Shown: in pieces, positions 1 to 6,263 of the stretch
How positions within the stretch are numbered: the stretch's first letter is position 1
Layout of the letters: the number at the start of each line of letters is the position of its first letter
Source of the DNA: Victivallales bacterium Lenti_02
GTDB taxonomy: Bacteria > Verrucomicrobiota > Lentisphaeria > Oligosphaerales > Lenti-02
Assembly (NCBI GenBank): GCA_001603055.1
Contig: LVAZ01000043.1
Location: 1-7,747, forward strand
Length of the DNA: 7,747 bases
Direction of reading: 5' to 3'
The notes under the pieces: generated by a model
Seen by the model: the letters and a program-made list of their open reading frames with translations, nothing else
Databases searched by the model: none
What the model was told of the DNA's origin: nothing
Position numbers and translations under genes: made by a program

Positions 1-139
1 GAGCTTGGGGACGGGCTTTTTGTGGCAAGTCAAGAGTGACCGGGTGGCAATATTCATCCCGGCCGAGCTTGGGGACGGGCTTTTTGTGGCAGGCTTTTTG
101 TGGCAAGTCAAGTGGCCGGGTGGCAATATTCATCCCGGC
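1..139. repeat. Tandem repeat of about 63-75 bp, two copies, second with a nested duplication
   Basis: Copy 1 spans 1-63 and copy 2 spans 65-139. Both begin GAGCTTGGGGACGGGC and end CAATATTCATCCCGGC. Copy 2 differs by an exact 14-base internal duplication (78-91 repeated at 92-105), loss of two bases and one A-to-G change. Each copy contains a short hairpin in which CCGGGTG pairs with CATCCCGG with one bulged T and an AT-rich loop (about 41-62 and 117-138). The array starts at the first base of the window, so it probably continues to the left. I see no coding signal. It could be an intergenic repeat family or a variable tandem array; its function is unknown. Confidence 0.9.
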
Positions 140-208
140 ATGCTTCCGGCTCTTTGACAACCGGAGGTAGCCGGTGGCCGGTGCCCCGTGACCACCGGGG
201 CGGGGGTT

Positions 209-227
209 CCCGGCGATGCTCGCCGGG
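209..227. other. Perfect GC-rich hairpin, 8-bp stem, 3-base loop
   Basis: CCCGGCGA (209-216) is perfectly complementary in reverse to TCGCCGGG (220-227), with loop TGC. On the minus strand it lies about 160 bases past the operon's last stop codon. No run of T follows on either strand, so it is not a typical intrinsic terminator. It could still act as a 3'-end stabiliser or a Rho-linked structure. Confidence 0.6.
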
Positions 228-248
228 CTGACATGTTGTTCGCCTACA

Positions 249-266
249 GCGGGAAATGCGGGAAAT
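249..266. repeat. 9-bp perfect tandem duplication
   Basis: GCGGGAAAT occurs twice head to tail at 249-257 and 258-266. It sits between the left 13-bp direct repeat and the left arm of the large palindrome, so it may be a by-product of the event that shaped this intergenic block. No function can be assigned. Confidence 0.7.
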
Positions 267-270
267 CCAG

Positions 271-359
271 TTCTCTCACGGAGGCACAAAGACACGGAGG
301 AATAGGGAGCCGACCGAATTGGGGTTCTCTCTCCGTGGCTCCGTGCCTCTGTGAGAGAA
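271..359. repeat. Imperfect palindrome of the CACGGAGGCAC type
   Basis: The left arm (271-299) and the reverse complement of the right arm (331-359) agree at 25 of 29 positions. They share TTCTCTCAC, GAGGCAC and CACGGAG blocks, and the loop is about 31 bases. Purine-rich 'CACGGAGGCACAAAGACACGGAGG' wording resembles a dispersed intergenic repeat I associate with many environmental bacterial genomes; that is from memory and was not searched. Lying 30 bases beyond the last stop codon, it could fold into a long RNA stem in the operon's 3' untranslated region, or be a non-autonomous mobile repeat. Confidence 0.8.
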
Positions 360-388
360 TGAACCGTCCCGGTTTTTCAGTCGCTCGC

Positions 389-1567
389 CTACAGCGGCGC
401 ACCGGGGCCGGCCCCGGACATTTCTGGCGGGAACTGTGGGGAAGTTCCATACAAGGCGAGGCTGCGGTAAAGGCGTTCGAGGTCGGGCGGGGTGACCTCC
501 CGGGGATTGTTAGCCATCAGGGGATGGAAGCTCTCGGCCACCAGGCCGGGGATATCCGCGAGGGCGATGCCCGCTTCGGCCAGGGTGCAGGGGAGACCAC
601 CTTGGCGTTGCAGGGTCCGGATGGCCTGCGCCATGCCTTCCACATCCGCGAAACCGCAGGCGGCGGCGAAGGTTTCCAGGCGCCCGCCCAGGACGGGGGC
701 GTTGAAGCGGACGGCGGCGGCCAGGGTGAAGGCGCAGGCCGCCCCGTGGGGCAGGTGGTAGCGGTTCGAGAGCGGGAACGAGCAGGCGTGGACCATCGCG
801 TTCTTGGGCAATTGGAAGGCCATTCCCGCCAGCAGGGCCGCATAGGCCATCTCGGCCCGCGCCGTCCGGTCGCCGGGATTTTCGAGCGCCTTGGGCAGAG
901 CGGCGAAGATGCGCTGCCCGGCCTCGATGGCGAACAGATCGCAGATGGGCTGGTGGTGGCGAGACCAGTAGCCTTCGAGGGCATGGCTCAGGGCATCCAG
1001 GCCGGTGCAGGCCGTGACCCCGCGCGGCATGGAGGCGGACAAATCCGGGTCCACCACGGCACGGGTGGGATAGAGCGAGGGATGGGCCATCGGCCCCTTG
1101 ATCCCCTTCCGCTCGTCGTTCAGCACCGCGAAGGGGGTGACTTCGGAACCGGTTCCCGCCGTGGTGGGTACGGCGATCAGGGGAAGCCGGGCACCGTTCA
1201 GGCGCGCACCCTCGCTGTGATAGGGCCGGATGCTTTCGCCCTCGTTGCAAACCAGCGCGGCGGCGGCCTTGGCGCAGTCCATGACACTGCCGCCGCCCAC
1301 GGCCACCAGCACCTCGGCCCCCGCCGCCCCCGCCGCCCGCGCGGCCAGCTCGTCCACGTTGGCCACGGTGGGATTCGGCTGGACCTCCGCAAATACGTCA
1401 ACCCACTCGACCTGTTCCCGCAATTTCCGCAGGAACGGTTGATCGAGCAATCCGGCATCGGTGACCAGCAGGGCCTTCCGGCCCAGGCGTTCGATGTGTC
1501 CGGGCAGTTCCGCCGCCGAACCTTCGCCGAACACCACCTCGGTAGGCAGGGAAAACAGCCAGCTCAT
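389..1567 (-). CDS. Iron-type (group III) alcohol dehydrogenase, probable short-chain aldehyde reductase
   Basis: This 392-residue protein has the full length of the Fe-ADH family. Visible motifs are GGGSVMDCAK (91-100, nucleotide binding), PTTAGTGSEVT (134-144) and a metal set D191, H195, H260, H274, whose spacing matches the iron ligands of E. coli FucO (D196, H200, H263, H277). D37 in VTDAGL sits where FucO has the Asp favouring NAD over NADP, so NADH use is likely. The start overlaps the GH116 stop as ATGA, with AGGGG seven bases upstream; the stop is TAG. As last gene of the operon it probably reduces the aldehyde left after sugar cleavage. In a sulfo-TK-like pathway that would be sulfoacetaldehyde to isethionate, and Fe-ADH sulfoacetaldehyde reductases are known (TauF, SarD). 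For a 6-deoxysugar it would be lactaldehyde to propanediol. The family call is secure; the substrate is inferred. Confidence 0.93.
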   Translation of the reverse strand: MSWLFSLPTEVVFGEGSAAELPGHIERLGRKALLVTDAGLLDQPFLRKLREQVEWVDVFAEVQPNPTVANVDELAARAAGAAGAEVLVAVGGGSVMDCAKAAAALVCNEGESIRPYHSEGARLNGARLPLIAVPTTAGTGSEVTPFAVLNDERKGIKGPMAHPSLYPTRAVVDPDLSASMPRGVTACTGLDALSHALEGYWSRHHQPICDLFAIEAGQRIFAALPKALENPGDRTARAEMAYAALLAGMAFQLPKNAMVHACSFPLSNRYHLPHGAACAFTLAAAVRFNAPVLGGRLETFAAACGFADVEGMAQAIRTLQRQGGLPCTLAEAGIALADIPGLVAESFHPLMANNPREVTPPDLERLYRSLALYGTSPQFPPEMSGAGPGAPL

Positions 1568-3987
1568 GGTTTCGCCCCTTTGCCCGCCCAGCCGCCTTGC
1601 TGGTACTCGACGCCCCAGATCACCAGCGGCCGGAGATTCATGATGGCCCGGAAAACCCCGTCATCGCGCCAGGCCGCCGGGGTGCGGAACCAGAGCCCGT
1701 AGCGCCGGTAGATCACGTCGTGCAGGGCGGCGAGCACCGCCAGCGCCTCGTCCCGCTGCCCGCAGGCGAGCAGATGGCCGGCAAAGGACATGTTCAAGCC
1801 GGAGAGAACCTCCTCGACCTGGCAGCCCTTGGTGGCGAACAGCGTCTCGGGACTGTCGTTCCCGCCCGCCTCGGCGGTCAGGATGTTGCGCCCGCCGAAA
1901 CGGCCCTCGTGGAATCCGGCGACGTTGCCGCGATAGGCGGCGAGCAGACTGGCGCGCAGATGCTCCTCGGGCAGCAGGGAGCCGAGCCCGCAAAGACGGG
2001 CGTACCACAGGCCGAACAAGGCGTCGATGAACTGCGCCTCGGAGAACGGCCCGGCGGTGTCGAGCCGGTAGCGATCCCCGTTCCAGAGCTGACGGTCGAA
2101 AGCGGCCGCCGCCCGTTCGGCCTGTTGCGCCCATTGGCCGGCGGCCGCGGCATCGCCCGCCCGTTCGGCCAGGGCCGCACCCGCCCGGAGAGCGGCCAGC
2201 CAAAGTCCGCCGCAGTAGGCGCTGGGGCCGCGCATGGGAATGTTGTCCATGGTCTGGTCCGGAGTGCCGTCGTTCTCGATGAGCCCGTCCCCGTCGGTGT
2301 CGAACCGGGCCAGATACTCGATGGCAGCCTTGGCGGCAGGCCAGGTGTCCTGGAGAAAGCCCGCGTCGCCGAGAAAATCCACATCCCGGCAGAGCGCGAG
2401 CACGAACTGGCAGTTCAAATCCTTCCAGCGGTCGCTGTTCTGGTGGATGTAGGAATTGACGGCGAAGGGCGGATCGCCCAGGGGTTCCCCGAAATCGTGG
2501 GGCGCAGCCCCGGCCACGTTGGCGGGGTAGAGCCCGCCGGGACGGGGCGGGCGGCGCAGGCAGCGCTCGTCCCGGAGAATGGTCCGGGCGAAGCGCCGCA
2601 TCACGTTCGTTTCGAGTTCGGGCCAGAACATGAGGAGGACGAAGGAACCGTACACCCAGAGGTCCAGGGTGCAGTAGTAGGGATAGTCGGGACACTCGAT
2701 GATGCCGAAGAAGGGGTCTTCGCCGGGCGCCTCGCAGGTGCCGTCGGTCCAGATGGTCAGACCGTCCACCAGCATGTAGGCCTCGTTGAACAGCAGGGTG
2801 TAGTACCAGGCAGGCGCGTCCCAGCGGCCAATCACATCTTGCTGCCAGGCATCGATCCCGGCGGACCACTCGGGCTGCCGTTCCAGCCCCGCGCGGGCCA
2901 ATTCCACCCCGTGATTCCCCGAGACCCCCACAAAACGGGAGTACCGCCGCCGGTGCAACCGACCGCCACCGAAACCGATCACGGGGAGGTCCCAGGCCAG
3001 GACGAACGTCATGTCCAGCCGTTCGCCAGGTGCCAGGGTGGCCTGGATGCAGACCGCGCCCGCGATTTCCTGCTGCGGCACGCAGACCGGGGAATCCCCA
3101 TCATCCGAAAGCCGCCCCTCGGCCGCGAAGGGAGTCCAGATTTCGCTGCCGTCACCGCGCGGATTGAAAGCGGCATGGGTCGAGACCCGGCAGCGCCCGG
3201 AACCCAGCGCCGCCACGCAGAATTCGCCGACCCCCTCGACCGGATGGCCGGGCTGCCCCGCGCGACCGAGGACGACCCCGCGCAATTCCCGTTCCGCATC
3301 GAGGGCGAGCCGGCAGGGACGGTTATGGTTGCCCGCATTGGCCCGCCCCGGCTTGCCGGGACCGAAATCCGCGAACCAGCCGTTCATGTTCACGAAACTG
3401 AACAGCAGCGAAACCTCGACCGAATCCGGCGAGGGATTGTGCAGATGCCAGACAAAATCCGCCACGGGAAAACTGGCCTCGCGGTAGTTGCCGGGCAGCA
3501 CCGGCGAAAACTGCTCGCAGGTCATCGCCACCGGCAGTTTCGCCGAGGCGGGATAGTGGTGCCAGGCCTTCGGAAACAGCGCCGCATAGCAGGCGTCACC
3601 CGCTGCGTAGTCCCAGTTCCAGGCCGCCAGGGGCCGGACCTTGGGCTCCTCGCCGGGACGCCCCGTCGGATAGCCCGGATGCAGGGCCACCGCCGTGGCC
3701 TCGCCGCCGACCGGACGCTGCCGCACGGCAAACATGTTCGCGGGTTCGCAGAAGTGTTTCAGGGCGCCCGCCTTCACGGTCCAGCGGCTGAAAGCCCCCC
3801 GGTAGTTGCGCCCGATTCCCCCGGCTCCGATGCCCCCGAGCGGCATCCCCTGCCAGTGCCCGCCATCGTGGCAGTTGGCATGGGCGGGAGTCACCATCAC
3901 CTCGGGTTCGTCGGCCATCCCCCAGACCCAGGCCTGCTCGGGAATGCCGACTGAACGCAATTCGTCCTGAAAACGCACGTCGCCCAT
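1564..3987 (-). CDS. GH116-family glycoside hydrolase (GBA2/bile-acid beta-glucosidase-like), cytoplasmic
   Basis: The protein has 807 residues from the preferred start; numbering here counts from the ATG at 3993, two codons earlier. The N-terminal beta-domain carries GMPLGGIGAGGIGRN (49-63), the GH116 'IPLGGIGAG' signature. The C-terminal alpha/alpha-barrel has IIECPDYPYY (431-440), whose E433 aligns with the catalytic nucleophile, and DGDGLIENDGTPDQTMD followed by GPSAYCGGLWLAAL (567-602), which holds the acid/base Asp (D579 or D583). The 146-150 residue spacing fits GBA2 (E527/D677) and TxGH116 (E441/D593). No signal peptide or membrane segment is seen, so it should act on an imported glycoside. 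Known activities are beta-glucosidase, beta-xylosidase, glucosylceramidase and beta-N-acetylglucosaminidase. The operon suggests it releases the sugar fed to the neighbouring isomerase. Its stop overlaps the start of the alcohol dehydrogenase by ATGA. Confidence 0.9.
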   Translation of the reverse strand: MGDVRFQDELRSVGIPEQAWVWGMADEPEVMVTPAHANCHDGGHWQGMPLGGIGAGGIGRNYRGAFSRWTVKAGALKHFCEPANMFAVRQRPVGGEATAVALHPGYPTGRPGEEPKVRPLAAWNWDYAAGDACYAALFPKAWHHYPASAKLPVAMTCEQFSPVLPGNYREASFPVADFVWHLHNPSPDSVEVSLLFSFVNMNGWFADFGPGKPGRANAGNHNRPCRLALDAERELRGVVLGRAGQPGHPVEGVGEFCVAALGSGRCRVSTHAAFNPRGDGSEIWTPFAAEGRLSDDGDSPVCVPQQEIAGAVCIQATLAPGERLDMTFVLAWDLPVIGFGGGRLHRRRYSRFVGVSGNHGVELARAGLERQPEWSAGIDAWQQDVIGRWDAPAWYYTLLFNEAYMLVDGLTIWTDGTCEAPGEDPFFGIIECPDYPYYCTLDLWVYGSFVLLMFWPELETNVMRRFARTILRDERCLRRPPRPGGLYPANVAGAAPHDFGEPLGDPPFAVNSYIHQNSDRWKDLNCQFVLALCRDVDFLGDAGFLQDTWPAAKAAIEYLARFDTDGDGLIENDGTPDQTMDNIPMRGPSAYCGGLWLAALRAGAALAERAGDAAAAGQWAQQAERAAAAFDRQLWNGDRYRLDTAGPFSEAQFIDALFGLWYARLCGLGSLLPEEHLRASLLAAYRGNVAGFHEGRFGGRNILTAEAGGNDSPETLFATKGCQVEEVLSGLNMSFAGHLLACGQRDEALAVLAALHDVIYRRYGLWFRTPAAWRDDGVFRAIMNLRPLVIWGVEYQQGGWAGKGAKP

Positions 3988-3993
3988 GTTCAT

Positions 3994-3998
3994 CCTCC
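3994..3998 (-). promoter_or_regulatory. Shine-Dalgarno GGAGG that decides the GH116 start
   Basis: GGAGG (3998 down to 3994) abuts the first ATG (3993) with no spacer, which is too close. It lies six bases before the in-frame ATG at 3987. The second ATG is therefore the probable initiator, giving a 807-residue protein in place of 809. Confidence 0.75.
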
Positions 3999-3999
3999 G

Positions 4000-4896
4000 T
4001 CACGCCCGACCGGCAGAGCCGATGGCCTCGATGATCCGGACCATGTCGGCCTTCAGTTCGTTCTTGATGGCCTCGTCGATGCGCCAGGCATGCCATTGAT
4101 GCTCCATGCCGTCGATCAACTCGCCGAAACGCTGCACGTAGGTGTAGCGGAACGGTTCGCCAAAATTGATCTTGGCCATGCCGGCCTGCGCCAGCCGGGC
4201 CAAGTCGGCGAGCGACACCCCGCCGGTGCCATGCTGGACCAGCGGGACATCGACCGCCGCGTTCAGCTCGGCGACGAGTCCGAAGTCGATATCGGGCTGG
4301 TGCTGGTAAACGCCGTGAATGGTCCCCACCGCCACCGCCAGCAGGTCCACGGGAACCGCTTTGGCGAAGGCCACCGCCTCGGCCACGGTCGTCTTGCCCG
4401 GCACGAAGGACGGCCGTTCCGGCACGGGCACCCGGCCTAACTGGGACTCCGCCTTGGGCTCGTTCCCCGCCACGTAGCCGATTTCCGCCTCGACCGTCGC
4501 ACCGTGCGCCCTGGCCACATCCAGCACCGCGCGGGTCCAGGCCACGTTCGTCTCGAAGGATTCGTGGGAACCGTCGATCATCACCGAGGTGAGTCCCGCC
4601 GCCAGGGCCTCGCGGCAGACCGCCGGGCTTTTCCCGTGGTCGAGCTGGAGACAGACCGGCACCGTGATCCCGAGATCGGCGCAGAGCGCCCGCGCCTGGG
4701 CCACGAAGAAGGGGAAGCCACGGTAGGCGATGTTCGGCTGATAGACCTGGAGGATGAGGGGCGAGCGGGTGGCCTGGGCCGCTTCGAGCGCCGCCCGCGT
4801 GAGGGCGTAGGTCGCGCCGTTGGTGTTGAAGGCGGGCACGGCATAGCCGCCCGTCTTGGCGGCGCGCACCAGAGACGTGGCATTCACGAACAGCAT
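4000..4896 (-). CDS. Class II (zinc) aldolase, FbaA/GatY/KbaY family, with atypical phosphate site
   Basis: This 298-residue protein has the usual GatY/KbaY length. The catalytic zinc site is complete: LDHG (85-88, D86 and H87), SVMIDGSH (104-111), VEAEIGYV (135-142, E138), GTIHGVY (191-197, H194) and QHGTGG (221-226, H222). Side chains that hold the DHAP phosphate in family members are changed: the Ser after 'QV' (S61 in E. coli FbaA) is Y52, the Ser of HGGSG (S267) is G225, and the Thr of N-x-x-T (T289) is E247 in INFGEPFR. It is probably an active zinc aldolase, or aldolase-like enzyme, for a donor lacking a C1 phosphate, such as a free ketose yielding dihydroxyacetone. The start at 4896 has GGAG eight bases upstream; a longer in-frame ATG at 4986 would run deep into the preceding gene. 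It lies between the isomerase and GH116. Confidence 0.88.
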   Translation of the reverse strand: MLFVNATSLVRAAKTGGYAVPAFNTNGATYALTRAALEAAQATRSPLILQVYQPNIAYRGFPFFVAQARALCADLGITVPVCLQLDHGKSPAVCREALAAGLTSVMIDGSHESFETNVAWTRAVLDVARAHGATVEAEIGYVAGNEPKAESQLGRVPVPERPSFVPGKTTVAEAVAFAKAVPVDLLAVAVGTIHGVYQHQPDIDFGLVAELNAAVDVPLVQHGTGGVSLADLARLAQAGMAKINFGEPFRYTYVQRFGELIDGMEHQWHAWRIDEAIKNELKADMVRIIEAIGSAGRA

Positions 4897-4909
4897 GGTC
4901 CGTTCTCCG

Positions 4910-6247
4910 CTAGAGGTTCCGCACCCCGGCCATGCGCGCCCAGCGGCCCAGCGTCCGGGCATGATGCCCGGCCACCACCGCCACATGATGCGGCATGCCC
5001 GCGTGAATCAGTTCCTCGAAGATTTCCTCGACATCGAGGTCCGGAATCAGCGCCAGCCCGTTCGAGCCCAGCAGCGGCTGGCGGGGCGGGGTCGTCTCGC
5101 CCTCGAAGGCGGCCAGCCGGTATTCCCCGTCGCAGCGCCACAGCCGGAAGATGGTGACCGGCAGGTCAGCCCGGATGTTCGCGTTGACCACGGCAGGTTT
5201 CTTGCTGTTGAAATGGCGGGCGATGCGCGGGCCGAATTCACTGCCTACGGGTTCGCAGAGCGCCAGGGGGGCGGCGCCGCCGTGCCAAATGGTGACGCTT
5301 TCCCGGTCATGGGCCAGCCAGTCCGAGAGATACACGTCCCCGAGCCCGAGCAGGGAGGCGAGCAGACAGGACACGGCCCCGTCCACGTCGCCCTCGCAGG
5401 CAATGCTCTGCCCCTCCTCCATGAGCCGCACGAAGGCCAGATAGGGCCATTGGCCAAGCTGGCCCGGCAATTCCGGCCAGCAACGCACGGCCAGGGCATC
5501 CAGGCTTTCCGTTGCCGACATCTCCCGCAGAGCCAGGTAGTAGCGGGAAGCCAGGGACAACTCCTCGACGGTCACGTTTTCCAATGGCAGGTTCATCGCC
5601 AGCACCCGATGCACATCCGCCGCCACCGCCTCGGCGGGACAACTCTCGACCGCCTCGCGGAACTCGCCCATGCCGAAGTGGCGCAGGGAAACCCCGAGCT
5701 GGCGACGCAGCTCGAAAGGGTCGGCCTCCATGTCCACAAAACCCGGCGCATGGTAGCCGATCAGGCCCACCTTGCTCGCCTGCAAGCGCGGCAGAGCCGT
5801 AGCCAGCCGCAGCGCCGCTTCCAGCTCCGCCGCCGTCTTCGGCTCGCCGGGCATGCCGTAGACCAGCTCGAAGGGCAAATCCAACTGGCGCAGGGTCGAG
5901 GCGAAGACATGGGCACCCACCAGACTGCACGAGCTAATCATGCTTCCCGTCGGCTTTTCGGGCGTCGCCCACAGCACCACGGGGCGCCGCCAGCACTGGC
6001 CCAGAGTCAGCGACAGATTGCCGTCGCCCATGGTCGGTTGCAGCACCACCACGGCATCCACCGCCGCCTTCTCGCACTCGACCAGAGCCGCCCGCAGCGT
6101 GGTGTCGTCCACAATCGCGCCGGAGGGGCGGAAGACGGCATAGGACACGGCGGCGAACTGCGCCTCGCTGCGCGCCACCATCTCCGCTCCCCACTCGGGG
6201 TCGAATCCCGGCCGCTTGCGTCCCAGAATCAGAATACCGACCTTCAT
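4910..6247 (-). CDS. L-fucose/L-arabinose isomerase family (COG2407-like) ketol isomerase, SqvD-like
   Basis: The protein has 445 residues from ATG 6247. The N-terminal alpha/beta region begins MKVGILILGRKRPGFD and continues through VVVLQPTMGDGN (66-77), a ligand-binding fold like FucI/AraA. The C-terminal half has ACEGDVDGAV (283-292) and YLSDWLAHD (306-314). E285 and D309 are 24 residues apart, the same spacing as the FucI metal ligands E337 and D361. The third ligand is likely one of H420, H421 or H428 near the C-terminus. It should convert an aldose to its ketose using Mn2+ or a similar ion. Sulfoquinovose isomerase SqvD belongs to this family, but so do other isomerases, and I see no diagnostic residue. 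It lies 16 bases after the RpiB-like stop. The family is well supported; the substrate is not. Confidence 0.85.
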   Translation of the reverse strand: MKVGILILGRKRPGFDPEWGAEMVARSEAQFAAVSYAVFRPSGAIVDDTTLRAALVECEKAAVDAVVVLQPTMGDGNLSLTLGQCWRRPVVLWATPEKPTGSMISSCSLVGAHVFASTLRQLDLPFELVYGMPGEPKTAAELEAALRLATALPRLQASKVGLIGYHAPGFVDMEADPFELRRQLGVSLRHFGMGEFREAVESCPAEAVAADVHRVLAMNLPLENVTVEELSLASRYYLALREMSATESLDALAVRCWPELPGQLGQWPYLAFVRLMEEGQSIACEGDVDGAVSCLLASLLGLGDVYLSDWLAHDRESVTIWHGGAAPLALCEPVGSEFGPRIARHFNSKKPAVVNANIRADLPVTIFRLWRCDGEYRLAAFEGETTPPRQPLLGSNGLALIPDLDVEEIFEELIHAGMPHHVAVVAGHHARTLGRWARMAGVRNL

Positions 6248-6253
6248 GGTAGT

Positions 6254-6257
6254 CTCC
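6254..6257 (-). promoter_or_regulatory. Shine-Dalgarno GGAG that decides the isomerase start
   Basis: GGAG (6257 down to 6254) overlaps the first in-frame ATG (6259-6257) and lies six bases before the ATG at 6247. The bases upstream of 6259 hold only the RpiB-like stop and CGCG, with no ribosome-binding sequence, so 6247 is the better start. Confidence 0.75.
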
Positions 6258-6263
6258 ATCGCG

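Larger units (their letters stand above)
140..388. other. Non-coding region downstream of the operon
   Basis: No credible gene lies here. Open frames crossing it run antisense through the alcohol dehydrogenase gene and have no recognisable product. The stretch holds a perfect 8-bp-stem hairpin (209-227), a smaller CCCCG/CGGGG inverted repeat (184-188 with 196-200), a 9-bp tandem duplication (249-266) and a long imperfect palindrome (271-359). It lies just after the last stop codon of the operon, so transcription termination or mRNA 3'-end protection is a reasonable inference, but no classic U-tract follows any of the stems on the minus strand. Confidence 0.7.
240..397. repeat. 13-bp direct repeat flanking the palindrome
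   Basis: TCGCCTACAGCGG occurs at 240-252 and again at 385-397. The right copy contains the complement of the alcohol dehydrogenase stop codon (CTA at 389-391). The pair brackets the palindrome, leaving 132 bases between the copies. A match of this length so close by is unlikely by chance. It could be a target-site duplication or a recombination scar, although it is not flush with the palindrome arms. Confidence 0.75.

Noticed and set aside
1..139. CRISPR array
   Set aside because: There are only two direct repeat units, adjacent with no regular unique spacers, and the unit of 63-75 bp is too long for CRISPR repeats.
362..377. Possible plus-strand intrinsic terminator (AACCG, TCC, CGGTTTTT)
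   Set aside because: The stem is only five base pairs with two A-T pairs, and no plus-strand gene precedes it. It is on the wrong strand to end the operon.
188..1702. Plus-strand open frame of 504 codons
   Set aside because: It spans the non-coding repeat block and then the alcohol dehydrogenase gene in antisense; low-complexity Gly/Arg-rich translation with no family match.
1597..3954. Plus-strand open frame of 785 codons
   Set aside because: It runs antisense to the GH116 gene, which has clear family motifs. Long antisense frames are expected in GC-rich coding DNA, and the translation has no recognisable domain.
4000..4986. Longer 328-residue form of the aldolase
   Set aside because: The extra 30 residues are a shifted-frame reading of the isomerase 3' end. 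The ATG at 4896 has GGAG and matches the family N-terminus.
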